DNA of 64,000 nucleotides, from the NCBI RefSeq assembly GCF_009455635.1, contig NZ_QPER01000002.1, positions 682,001 to 746,000 of the forward strand, in the 5' to 3' direction. Within the stretch, counting starts at the first letter, position 1. The number at the start of each line of letters is the position of its first letter. Below, piece by piece: positions 26,432 through 33,809 of the stretch. The translations under genes and the position numbers were made by a program. Source of the DNA: Paraburkholderia agricolaris (GTDB lineage Bacteria > Pseudomonadota > Gammaproteobacteria > Burkholderiales > Burkholderiaceae). The notes beneath the pieces are model-generated. The model searched no databases and had not been told where the DNA came from. It saw only the letters and a list, made by a program, of their open reading frames with translations.

Positions 26432-27379
26432 TTAGCGCTGAAGCCCCGCGCGTGAGACAGAGCGCTTGCCGGCACCCTTTGAAAAGCGATGACGATTACC
26501 GAGCAGCGCAACCAGCCGCGTCTCGCATTCGGAAAACGAGTACCCACGCCGCTGCGAGATCATGAAGGTGAGGGCGCGCATATGCCAGGCGCGCCGTTGG
26601 AGTTCGATAAGTGTTCCGTCCGCGAGATCGTGCGCAACCACATGATGCGGCATGTGCCCCCAACACAAACCACCCCTTAGCAAATCGTGCTTCGCGCCGA
26701 GGTCGTTGACCAGCCACTGGCGTTCACTGGCGACCCCGTGTTGAGTCTTTTCCGCATCGGGCTGATTGTCGGTGACGACGAGCTGGATGTGCCGGCCAAA
26801 TTCCTCCCGCGGGATCGGCCCCGCGATAGCGGCCAGAGGATGCGATGGCGCACAGACGGTCACCATTTGCGCTTCACATAAATGCTGCCTTTCTATGGTG
26901 GCCGGGCTCAGCTCCGGCACGTCGGTGATCGTCACCGCCAGTGCGCACGTTCCTTCGAGAACCAGGCGCTCGCCGCCTTGCATGGTCGTCATGCGCAGAT
27001 TGATTGCAACGGTTGGAAAGTCCGACTGCAGCCTGCGCAGGCATTCAATCAGATGCGCGCGCGGAAAATAGGTATCCACTGCAATCGAAACCTGTGGCAC
27101 CCCGGCTTCAGCAATCGCAACCGCGCGCATCTTCATTTCCTCGGTGCGTGAGATCACCCCACGAGCATCAGGCAGGAGGCTACGGCCCGCTGCTGTAAGC
27201 GTGGCTTTGCGGGCGTTGCGTTCGAACAGCAACACATCAAAGGCACTCTCGAGCGCGCTGATCGCGTGACTAATCGCCGACTGTGCGCGCCTCAGTTCCC
27301 GCGCAGCCCCCGAAAAGCTTCCCTGGTCACACACGGCCACGAAGGCCCGAAGTTGATTGATGGTGACGTTGTCGAGCAT
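26432..27379 (-). CDS. LysR-family transcriptional regulator
   Basis: A 315-residue LysR protein. The HTH covers about 1-62 (NQLRAFVAVCDQGSFSGAARELRRAQSAISHAISALE), and the co-inducer domain begins near residue 92 (VSIAVDTYFPRAHLIECLRRL). The last 23 residues (ALLGNRHRFSKGAGKRSVSR...) come from dispersed repeat C and are not expected in the family, so the original C-terminus may have been extended or replaced. It is divergent from an SDR/NADP-binding gene pair that it probably regulates. Confidence 0.85.
   Translation of the reverse strand: MLDNVTINQLRAFVAVCDQGSFSGAARELRRAQSAISHAISALESAFDVLLFERNARKATLTAAGRSLLPDARGVISRTEEMKMRAVAIAEAGVPQVSIAVDTYFPRAHLIECLRRLQSDFPTVAINLRMTTMQGGERLVLEGTCALAVTITDVPELSPATIERQHLCEAQMVTVCAPSHPLAAIAGPIPREEFGRHIQLVVTDNQPDAEKTQHGVASERQWLVNDLGAKHDLLRGGLCWGHMPHHVVAHDLADGTLIELQRRAWHMRALTFMISQRRGYSFSECETRLVALLGNRHRFSKGAGKRSVSRAGLQR
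26445..26509 (-). repeat. Dispersed repeat C, copy 2
   Basis: A 65-base match to 23297-23361. It encodes the C-terminal tail of the LysR gene. Two unrelated genes therefore end in the same peptide. Confidence 0.85.
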
Positions 27380-27381
27380 AT

Positions 27382-27409
27382 ATCTAAAAAATAGATGGGA
27401 TCCATAGAT
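27382..27409. promoter_or_regulatory. LysR-type operator candidates
   Basis: The 104-base divergent interval contains ATCTA (27382-27386), ATAGAT (27391-27396) and ATAGAT (27404-27409), giving overlapping inverted and direct half-sites such as ATCTAAAAAATAGAT and ATAGATGGGATCCATAGAT. This is typical of LysR binding regions overlapping the regulator's own promoter. Confidence 0.5.
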
Positions 27410-27483
27410 ATTCGGTCAATTGGCTTCATGGATCAAGAGGGCCAGAATTGTCTTTCCCGCTTCTGTTTCGAAGGACGAATGAC

Positions 27484-28218
27484 ATGCAAAGACTGAATGG
27501 AAAGACCGCAGTGATCACCGGTGGCGCTACCGGCATCGGCCGCGCCGCAGCAAAGCGCTTCATCGAGGAAGGCGCTTTCGTCTTCATTTTCGGCCGCCGG
27601 CAGGACGCACTCGACGCCGCTGTCGCCGACCTCGGGCCCAATGCCCGCGCGGTGAAGGGTTCGGTCTCCGATCTGGCCGATCTCGACCGACTCTACGCGG
27701 CGGTGAAGGCCGAGCGCGGCACTCTCGACATCGTCTTCGCCAACGCCGGGGCGGGAAGCCCGCTTCCGCTCGGGCAGATCACCGCCGAGCACATTGACGA
27801 AACCTTCGACACCAATGTGAAGGGCACGATCTTTACGGTCCAGAAGGCGCTGCCGCTGATGAGCGCGGGCGGTTCGATCATCCTGACCGGATCGAGCGCC
27901 GGGACCACGGGCGCCCCGGGATTCACTGCCTATAGCGCGAGCAAGGCAGCGGTGCGCAACCTCGCGCGGTCATGGGCGCATGACCTGAAGGGCACGGGCA
28001 TCCGGGTCAATGTGCTCTCGCCCGGGGCGACGGCGACCGAACTGGCGAAGAGGTCGCTGGGCGAAGAGGGCCAGAAAGCCTATGGCGCGATGACTCCGCT
28101 CCTACGCATGGCCGATCCGGCAGAGATCGCAGCGGCGGCCGCCTTTCTTGCATCGCCGGACAGCAGCTTCATGACCGCAAGCGAGGTTGCCGTCGACGGC
28201 GGCCTTGCGCAACTCTGA
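27484..28218 (+). CDS. Short-chain dehydrogenase/reductase
   Basis: A 244-residue classical SDR. It has the nucleotide motif TGGATGIG, the structural motif NAGAG, the catalytic Ser in LTGSSAG and the YSASK catalytic Tyr/Lys pair, and it ends with the usual FMTASEVAVDGG. ATG 27484 is chosen by the GAAGGA ribosome site and by alignment of the first strand. The arrangement (divergent LysR regulator, SDR, then an NADP-binding reductase-like protein) suggests a small regulated redox operon. The substrate cannot be inferred. Confidence 0.9.
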   Translation: MQRLNGKTAVITGGATGIGRAAAKRFIEEGAFVFIFGRRQDALDAAVADLGPNARAVKGSVSDLADLDRLYAAVKAERGTLDIVFANAGAGSPLPLGQITAEHIDETFDTNVKGTIFTVQKALPLMSAGGSIILTGSSAGTTGAPGFTAYSASKAAVRNLARSWAHDLKGTGIRVNVLSPGATATELAKRSLGEEGQKAYGAMTPLLRMADPAEIAAAAAFLASPDSSFMTASEVAVDGGLAQL

Positions 28219-28288
28219 CACGCTACGCCCGCCGGTCACTCCGTTCGATATTCGGAGCCGGTAGGGCGTCGCACACCAAGGAAACTAT

Positions 28289-28888
28289 ATGAGCTACGCA
28301 ATTATTGGCTTCGGCAAGATCGGCCAGGCGCTGGCCAAGGCGTTTGCACGAAAAGGCATTGAAGTATCCGTTGCTACCACTCGCGACCCGGAAAGCTTTG
28401 CATCCGCTGCGGCCGCTATCGGACCCGAGATCATTCCCAAAAAACTGGCGGAAGCGGTCAAGGCGGACATCGTCTTTTTGGCCGTCGGTTACAGGTCGCA
28501 CCCGGATGTCGCGAAGGCGCTGTCCACCTGGCAGGGGAAGACTATCGTCGATGTCACCAATGCCTACGGCGTGCCCCCTGAGGAAGTGGGTGGACAACCT
28601 TCTTCCAGGGCCGTCGCGCAGACCTTCGCGGGGAGCAGGCTGGTCAAGGGCTTCAATCATTTGGGTGCTCGCGTCCTTGAACAGGACCCGGGCGTACACG
28701 GTGGCAGGAGAGTCGTGTTCCTGGCGAGTGACGATGATGGCGCCGCAGAGGAGATTGGTGCGCTTGCGGAAAATCTCGGTTTTGCGCCGATCAAACTTGG
28801 CGGCCTGTCGGAAGGTGGACTGCTTGTGCAGGGACTGGGAGATAGGTGGGGTCAACTGATCTTTAAGGACCTGGTCAAATTCGATTGA
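28289..28888 (+). CDS. NADP-binding protein, F420-dependent reductase-like family
   Basis: A 199-residue Rossmann protein starting MSYAIIGFGKIGQALAKAFARKG, with a GxGxxG-like dinucleotide fingerprint and VATTRDPES after strand 2, fitting NADP preference. The middle (ADIVFLAVGYRSHPDVAKAL, GKTIVDVTNAYG) and the FNHLGARVL segment match the family of NADPH-dependent F420 reductase-like proteins, widespread in bacteria that lack F420. It follows the SDR by 70 bases on the same strand and is probably co-transcribed. Confidence 0.85.
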   Translation: MSYAIIGFGKIGQALAKAFARKGIEVSVATTRDPESFASAAAAIGPEIIPKKLAEAVKADIVFLAVGYRSHPDVAKALSTWQGKTIVDVTNAYGVPPEEVGGQPSSRAVAQTFAGSRLVKGFNHLGARVLEQDPGVHGGRRVVFLASDDDGAAEEIGALAENLGFAPIKLGGLSEGGLLVQGLGDRWGQLIFKDLVKFD

Positions 28889-29001
28889 TGAATCGTGGTC
28901 GCAAGTTTCGATGCGATCCTGTCCCGTGGACCAAAGGCCAGCCGAGCAATATTGCTAATGACTCGTGCGTCTATCGGCCGCTGTGTACTTGACGGCGAAA
29001 C

Positions 29002-29802
29002 TTACGCGAAGGGGAGTGGACCTTCGAAACGTTCGACGTAACACAAGTGGGAGACCGCCGGCTGACCTCGACCTGTCCAGCGATGCAGCATGTATGCGGG
29101 TGGTTCGAGAAAAGAAGCGGGCTGCGCGTCCGCTTCGACGCGCAGCGCGATCTGTGTGGTCGTGCTCGGGCACGTGAGGACGGGAACGCGTCCGAGACGC
29201 GTCTGCATCGACCGATGGACGTGTCCGGCGAGAATTCGATCGACGTTGTTGTGGCGTGCAAGAACCGTTGCGAATGCATCCGCATTTCGCAACCCGTAGA
29301 TGTCCAGATAAGGGATGCCCGTCATGAACGGTGGGTGGTGCATGACGATGACCACAGTCCGATCTCGATGCTCAGTGAGTTCGGTGTCGAGCCAGGTCAA
29401 GGTTTTGGCGTCCAGTTCACCGTGATGCAGTCCAGGAACGGAAGTGTCCAACGCCACGAGGCGTAGTGCGCCCACGTCTAGCGCGAACGAGAGTGCGCCC
29501 TTGTTCGGAAGCCACGCGTGATCCGGAAACGCGGCCCGTAGATTGCCACGGTCGTCGTGATTACCCGGCAAGACCACGAACGGTCGTCTCAGCCCGACAA
29601 GTAATTCGCGAAGCTTTTGATACTCATCCTCGGTACCGTAGTCCGTCAGGTCGCCAGAGATGACGACCAGGTCTGGCTCGGGTTGGATGCGGTTCAGCGA
29701 ATCGACGGCTGCCGAAAACATTGCATTCGAGTCCACGGCGTCTTGATACAGGGTGCCGTGAGGACGGACATGAATATCTGAAACTTGCGCGATGACCGTC
29801 AC
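29002..29802 (-). CDS. Metallophosphoesterase, cyclic-nucleotide/glycerophosphodiester type
   Basis: A 266-residue calcineurin-like phosphoesterase. All family motifs are present in order: SDIH (D9, H11), GDLTDYG, GNHDDR, HHPPF and GHVHR, which supply the two-metal site. The length and these motifs place it with the CpdA/GpdQ (class III cyclic nucleotide and glycerophosphodiester) phosphodiesterases. In vivo substrate is uncertain. It is a single gene with no operon partner seen. Confidence 0.88.
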   Translation of the reverse strand: MTVIAQVSDIHVRPHGTLYQDAVDSNAMFSAAVDSLNRIQPEPDLVVISGDLTDYGTEDEYQKLRELLVGLRRPFVVLPGNHDDRGNLRAAFPDHAWLPNKGALSFALDVGALRLVALDTSVPGLHHGELDAKTLTWLDTELTEHRDRTVVIVMHHPPFMTGIPYLDIYGLRNADAFATVLARHNNVDRILAGHVHRSMQTRLGRVPVLTCPSTTTQIALRVEADAQPASFLEPPAYMLHRWTGRGQPAVSHLCYVERFEGPLPFA

Positions 29803-29914
29803 TCGGCTCTCCGTGGGATTCGACCGGCTCGTACTTGGACCGGAACGATTCTAGACCGGACAAAAATCGCCGATCAGCGGAGCTCGTATTAGGCTGACTT
29901 CGTTTAGGTTTGTT

Positions 29915-29975
29915 GGATGCCTGCCCACGCCTGTTTGTGGCGCTCGCACATGCTCGTGACGGAGGGCAGGCATCC
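29915..29975. repeat. Perfect 12-base inverted repeat with structured loop
   Basis: GGATGCCTGCCC (29915-29926) and GGGCAGGCATCC (29964-29975) are exact complements. The 37-base loop itself holds CGCC/GGCG. No T-run follows on either strand, so it is a poor Rho-independent terminator. It lies 80 bases past the end of the small minus-strand gene at 30058 and marks the left part of the retron island. Confidence 0.75.
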
Positions 29976-30057
29976 TGCAAATCTGATCAACTGAAGTTGC
30001 TCGCCTTCTTGATGGTTAGTGCTGTGCGGGAGCCGATGGTTGGGCCGCTGCGTCCGT

Positions 30058-30492
30058 TTATGCGCTCGTAGTGGGTTTGGCTGACGTTGGCTTGCTCCGG
30101 TTCGGCTTTGTGGCCGCTGGCGTTTCTTTCGTCGCTATTTGTGATGCCTCTGCGAGAAGGCGCATTGCACGGTTCGCGGTGATGCGGCTTTGAGGGATGC
30201 CTTTCGCATCGAGTGCGATCACCTGATACAGCTCTCGGTTACACTCCAGCTCCCGCTGATATTGCTCTGCTGTGTCGACGAGCAATTCAAGCATGGTCTG
30301 CTGACGTCGTCTTTCGTCACTCGTGATGGCAGGATTCCTACATATTGAGGACCCAAGTGTGATCAATGTGTTGAGCTGGCTCAACTGCCGGTTGCATAGA
30401 TCGAAGGTGGAGAGCGCAAGCTTTTCGTACTGGAGCGCGTCGACAGGCGGGCGTGAAGCGGGTTGAGATTGTTTTGTAGGTTTGCTGCTCAT
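30058..30492 (-). CDS. Hypothetical protein downstream of C4-like RNA
   Basis: A 144-residue protein of unknown family. The ATG at 30492 is preceded by CAGGGAGGTCGCACC, a strong ribosome site; longer in-frame starts would run through the structured RNA element and are rejected. The centre (about residues 20-110) looks helical and soluble (QYEKLALSTFDLCNRQLSQLNTLITL ... QQTMLELLVDTAEQYQREL). The tail is Lys/Pro/Thr/Ala-rich (ATKPNRSKPTSAKPTTSA) and probably disordered and basic. Because C4 RNAs in phages act on downstream genes of phage or satellite type, this may be a mobile-element gene. That is inference only. Confidence 0.6.
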   Translation of the reverse strand: MSSKPTKQSQPASRPPVDALQYEKLALSTFDLCNRQLSQLNTLITLGSSICRNPAITSDERRRQQTMLELLVDTAEQYQRELECNRELYQVIALDAKGIPQSRITANRAMRLLAEASQIATKETPAATKPNRSKPTSAKPTTSA

Positions 30493-30540
30493 GGTGCGAC
30501 CTCCCTGGTACTTCCTGGATCGCCCGACACTCGCTTGCTT

Positions 30541-30735
30541 GGGGAAGGGGTGAGCGGGCACGTAGCGGGATTGGAAGACCGGTGTAATGCCAAGCCGGCG
30601 AGCCTTGCGGCTCCCCCACCACAGCCCGCCCATAGAAATATAGACGTGCAGGGATAGACGCACGACCCGCCTGAGCGGGTGTGCGGGCATTACATGCAGG
30701 CTTCCAAACCTGGCCGCCGGGTGTTTCCCGATGGC
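30541..30735 (-). ncRNA. C4-antisense-RNA-like structured element
   Basis: On the minus strand the element shows three nested helices. A 9-base long-range stem TGTAATGCC/GGCATTACA (30686-30694 with 30583-30591) encloses hairpin ACCCGC-CTGA-GCGGGT (30665-30680) and hairpin GGGGAGCC-GCAA-GGCTCGCC (30597-30616, one mismatch). The order and the blocks GGGCGGGCTGTGGTGGGG and GCTCGCCGG match what I recall of the C4 antisense RNA family from P1/P7-like phages and integrated elements. It is followed on the same strand by the gene starting at 30492. GGTCTTCC in the element could pair imperfectly with GGAAGTACC upstream of that gene's ribosome site. The family call needs a covariance-model search. Confidence 0.6.
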
Positions 30736-30741
30736 TTGTTG

Positions 30742-30747
30742 ATTATA
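30742..30747 (-). promoter_or_regulatory. Consensus -10 box for the C4-like RNA
   Basis: A perfect TATAAT on the minus strand lies just upstream of the structured element, with TTGATC about 20 bases farther upstream as a loose -35. A start near 30735 would produce the RNA. Confidence 0.5.
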
Positions 30748-31541
30748 AGTCATGGGAGCGGTGCAGCGATCAACCAGGCGGGCTAAGTGTTTGCGTTTGG
30801 CCAATTGGATATGGTCATCGGTATGACAGAGGACACAACAACGGCACGCATGCTCTCTGCTGCTTTTCAGTATGGGGTGCAGCTATACCCGAGACGATAA
30901 ACGAAATTATCACGCCGCACATACCGAGGTCATAAGTGCGAAGCAGGCGTCAAGTAAAATGGAGTTAGATCGTCGCGTAGGGGGGCGTTGGCCCGAATTT
31001 TGTGTGCGCAAGCGGCACACTTAACTGTATGGGTCGCAACGCGGGAGAGACAGGCGGCGCTAGTTCATTTCGTCGTTTCCGACTCGATGGCCGTCTTTGC
31101 GGGGGAAGAAAGCCAACGCAAAGCCGCAGCGCGGTGCGCCAAAGGCCCCGGCGCGAGGTTCAATTTGTTCCGTTGGATCGCTCCAATGGTCGGTCGGAGA
31201 TAGTCATTGATGTGCGCCTCCGCGCATCTTGCGGCATGGCTTGCACGCCGTTGGCCGGCACTCGCAGACATCTTCCGAGGGCCGCATACACGAAGCGACA
31301 TCGGTTGTTCGCCGGTTATAGTTTCTAAAAACCACAAGCCGGTAGATGAAAACTGCGAGGCACTGAAGTGCCGCTAATTTTTGTCAAATTCGCGACTGTG
31401 CGCTACAGGTACTGTCGTTGGACGCTGCGTGTATGTCCGGTTGAACTTGATGGGGTCTATAGCCCAATCGCGTCTGCCGGGATCATTTTATTAGGGGGGG
31501 TAGTGGCGGCTCGGCTGGGTGTTCAGTCGCCGCGTTGATCT
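30748..31541. other. Non-coding part of the retron island
   Basis: About 790 bases. Overlapping short frames exist on both strands near 30988-31337 (71 codons on plus, 90 on minus), but none has a good ribosome site or a recognisable domain, so no gene is claimed. Confidence 0.4.
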
Positions 31542-31668
31542 AAGGCATTCGACAATACGGTAAACCACTAACGGACTTTTTTGCTGCCCTTGCAGGCAAG
31601 GGGTTGTTTTTTCCGATTTATTAAGATATTGTCTGTTCAACCAAGCGTACTGCTTGGGCTGAATGCCT
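31542..31668. other. Nested inverted repeats of unknown role
   Basis: AAGGCATTC (31542-31550) is complementary to GAATGCCTT (31660-31668). Inside, GACAATA (31551-31557) pairs with TATTGTC. Innermost is CCCTTGC-AG-GCAAGGG (about 31587-31602), flanked by T-runs. A separate hairpin CCAAGC-GTACT-GCTTGG (31641-31657) sits in the right arm. The plus strand could form a terminator (stem, then GTTGTTTTTT). The nested design suggests a structured RNA or a recombination site. Confidence 0.5.
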
Positions 31669-31832
31669 TTGGTAATTGTTGAGTTTCGAACGGGAAAATC
31701 TAGGTCTCGCATGAGACGTTCTGTTGGCATTATCTTCAGGACATGACCGTGGCGTTGCTCGGGAATGCGGCCGTGCGAGATCGATCGCATGGGCACGGGA
31801 TTCGCGGGATAGGCGCGGTACGGTTGATGAGC

Positions 31833-32155
31833 AAAATGCGTAGGTACCTGAGCAGCGGTTGGTTGTTATTTCCCGTTTTTCCTTTCGGTGATGAGCAGTC
31901 GTCGGCCATTGTGGCCAGCGGCACAACCGAAAAGGAAAATGATGATGTCCACAAAGACAAAACCGAACTCAATGACCGGCCGTGTTCGCACTGCCCGGAA
32001 GGCCCATATCGTTAAGCGAGAGCAAAACGACTATGTGACCAGCGCTAACCGTCTGCTCAGCGTCGCCATGCTTATTAGTAAGCTTTGGTGGCTGCTAGAA
32101 TCTTTGCCGTGGGATAAGCTGCACCATCTCACGTAAAGTAGGTACCTACCTTTTT
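31833..32155 (+). ncRNA. Candidate retron msr-msd region (boundaries uncertain)
   Basis: This is the DNA immediately before the reverse transcriptase. GTAGGTACCT (31840-31849) can pair with the palindromic GTAGGTACCTAC (32138-32149), as a retron a1/a2 pair would, and is followed directly by GAGC, compatible with the branching-G context. Inside, CTGAGCAG plus CGGTT (31848-31860) pairs with AACCG-T-CTGCTCAG. A long hairpin joins TTTTCCTTTCGGT (about 31876-31889) to ACCGAAAAGGAAAA (31927-31940). The roughly 320-base span is long for a retron ncRNA and overlaps a small ORF, so this is a candidate only. Confidence 0.35.
31939..32136 (+). CDS. Small basic protein upstream of retron RT
   Basis: A 65-codon frame (MMMSTKTKPNSMTGRVRTAR...) with AAAAGGAA just before its ATG and mixed but coding-like codon use. 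It is basic in its first half and hydrophobic/Trp-rich near the end (LLSVAMLISKLWWLLESLPW). It stops one base before the palindrome GTAGGTACCTAC, which is followed by a T-run, and 29 bases before the RT start. It might be a third component of the retron operon. Alternatively it is chance coding within the msr-msd. Its ribosome site lies in the 3' arm of a long hairpin and could be masked by it. Confidence 0.42.
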   Translation: MMMSTKTKPNSMTGRVRTARKAHIVKREQNDYVTSANRLLSVAMLISKLWWLLESLPWDKLHHLT

Positions 32156-32165
32156 TATCAGCGCA

Positions 32166-33335
32166 ATGCGTCCATTTTATAAAAAGAAACCGATCGGTTC
32201 CGTGAATGCGCTCTGCGCTGCGCTTCGAATTTCGGAGTCGGCGCTAAAGCATTTGGCTGCAAACCTTGACCGGCACTATACGCCCTTCGAAATCCCCAAG
32301 GACAACGGGAAGCGTCGAGCACTGCTTATTCCGAGCTTGCACCTCAAGACGCTGCAAAAGCGAATCAATCGTGAGATTTTCAGTCACGTCGCTTATCCGG
32401 CATACCTGTATGGCGGCGTAGAAAACAGAGACTACGTGAAAAACGCTTCGGTGCATCAACGCGCTGAAGTATTGATTGCGCTTGACGTGAAGGATTTCTA
32501 TCCTTCTATCGAAATGAAGCAAGTAGTTAGTATCTTCCAGCATCTTTTCAAATTTCCTAAAGAAGTTGCAGATATCCTCGCTCGGTTAACGACTTACGAA
32601 GGAAAGGTGCCGCAGGGTGCGTGTACGAGTTCGCACATTGCGAATCTCGTCTTGCATGACGTCGAGTACCACATAGCTCAGGATTTCCACAACCGGAATT
32701 ACGTTTACACTCGTTTACTTGATGATATTTGCGTTTCGTCGCTAAAGCCGCTGAGTCCAGAGAAAGTTGAAGATGTAATCAAAAAAGTCTCGAGTATGGT
32801 CAAGAAGAAGGGACTCAAGCTGAGAGCGGCGAAGACCAGGATTACTTCGCGATCAAATCCCGAGTCGCTTATGGAGGTTACTGGTCTTTGGCTCAATCGC
32901 GGAACGCCACGGGTAAATCCGAAACAGCGCAGGTCAATTCGATCCGCCGTGTATCAATGTCAAAAGACGGCCATGAGCGACAACTCCTCGTTGACCTATC
33001 ACGTCGAACATGCGAGTGCATCGGGCAAGGTCGCGATGTTGAAATACTTGAAATATGGTGACGCAACTCGCATGAGAACGATCTTGCAAGGGATTGTCCC
33101 TGTTTATGACAAGGCCGAGCTCACCAAGACAAAAAAGATCGTCGATATGCTCTGTCGCACTTCACACCGTGATCGGGAAAAATACGCATACTCGCTTGGA
33201 TACCATAAGGCGAAGCACCGTATTAACATCGTTTCTAGGACTGAGCCGATGTTGGCGCATGCGCTGCGCGCCAAGCTGAAGAAATGTCCGCCGACTAAAA
33301 CTCGAAGCGAAATGATATATGACGAGTCAATCTAG
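32166..33335 (+). CDS. Retron-type reverse transcriptase
   Basis: A 389-residue bacterial reverse transcriptase. Retron hallmarks are present: NAxxH (N93-H97, KNASVHQRA) in region X and VTG (V238-G240, MEVTGLWLNRG) in region Y. RT motif A is LIALDVKDFYPSI (D107), motif B is KVPQGACTSSHIANLVL, and motif C is YTRLLDDICVSS with catalytic D186/D187. The box reads LLDD where retron RTs normally have YADD. The enzyme should copy part of a self-priming structured RNA into branched msDNA. No Shine-Dalgarno is obvious. Base composition is more AT-rich than the flanks, and codon use differs, consistent with horizontal transfer. The cold-shock gene overlaps its end by 17 bases. Confidence 0.9.
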   Translation: MRPFYKKKPIGSVNALCAALRISESALKHLAANLDRHYTPFEIPKDNGKRRALLIPSLHLKTLQKRINREIFSHVAYPAYLYGGVENRDYVKNASVHQRAEVLIALDVKDFYPSIEMKQVVSIFQHLFKFPKEVADILARLTTYEGKVPQGACTSSHIANLVLHDVEYHIAQDFHNRNYVYTRLLDDICVSSLKPLSPEKVEDVIKKVSSMVKKKGLKLRAAKTRITSRSNPESLMEVTGLWLNRGTPRVNPKQRRSIRSAVYQCQKTAMSDNSSLTYHVEHASASGKVAMLKYLKYGDATRMRTILQGIVPVYDKAELTKTKKIVDMLCRTSHRDREKYAYSLGYHKAKHRINIVSRTEPMLAHALRAKLKKCPPTKTRSEMIYDESI

Positions 33336-33537
33336 CGAACTCAATTACGGCACAATCAAGGCCTACTATGCTTTCAAGGGCTTTGGATTCATAACCCGTG
33401 AAAAGGGCAAGGACGTATTTTTCTATTTCAAGGATGTCCGAGAGGAATCCGATATCTTTGAAGGTGCGAAGGTAAGTTTCAACATCGTTAATGAAGGACG
33501 TGGACCAATGGCGAAATGTGTGACTCGCGTCGGTTGA
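33319..33537 (+). CDS. Cold-shock-domain protein coupled to retron RT
   Basis: A 72-residue single cold-shock domain. RNP1 is KGFGFI (residues 20-25), and RNP2 is VFFYF (33-37), with the His of the usual VFVHF changed to Tyr. It begins GTIKAYYAFKGFGF as CspA-type proteins do and would bind single-stranded nucleic acid. Its ATG lies inside the end of the RT gene, 17 bases before the RT stop codon ends, indicating translational coupling and a common function. Cold-shock proteins are reported partners of one class of retrons (for example Salmonella Se72, from memory), where the partner is the effector or accessory subunit. It is not a housekeeping csp in this setting. Confidence 0.88.
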   Translation: MTSQSSELNYGTIKAYYAFKGFGFITREKGKDVFFYFKDVREESDIFEGAKVSFNIVNEGRGPMAKCVTRVG

Positions 33538-33809
33538 GAGTGTTAGTCAGCATTGTTGAGCAGTATTAATGGGTAATCGATCGGCGCAGATATCCTTGCG
33601 CCGGACCGTGGGAATGATTTTCCCGGGTTGGTTAGATCTAAAACCCGTGGTTCTGGGGCAGCGCTTCGCGGCTGTCTGTCAAGTCATGTGCTGCTGTCCG
33701 CGGGCAAGTGTAGTTGGCGTAGAGCGCAAGCTGTGGCCGGGCCGATAGCCCTACCTGCACCGGGCGGAACTGCTTCTGCCTTCTTCCACGCCCCTCACTT
33801 CTCCATCCC
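33538..33809. other. Right edge of retron island, no gene seen
   Basis: About 270 bases between the cold-shock gene and the convergent permease gene. It contains partial dyads (for example CCCGGGTTGG...AAACCCGTGG) but no clear terminator, tRNA or direct repeat marking an attachment site. Confidence 0.4.

Noticed and set aside
30058..30804. A longer, 248-residue version of the hypothetical protein starting at 30804
   Set aside because: Its first 104 codons coincide with the C4-like RNA structure and its -10 box, while a strong ribosome site precedes the ATG at 30492.
31065..31337. A 90-codon minus-strand frame and overlapping plus-strand frames (30988-31328) in the retron island
   Set aside because: Neither strand has a convincing ribosome site or family match, and the frames contradict each other; I left the stretch as non-coding.
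31585..31613. Hairpin CCCTTGC-AG-GCAAGGG followed by a T-rich stretch as a simple terminator
   Set aside because: It fits a terminator on plus, but no plus-strand gene ends just upstream. It is part of a larger nested repeat, so a terminator label alone would be misleading.
32138..32155. Palindrome GTAGGTACCTAC plus T-run as a terminator of the small ORF
   Set aside because: The stem is short with a four-base loop, and it lies directly before the RT start; pairing with the upstream copy is at least as likely, so I did not list it as a terminator.
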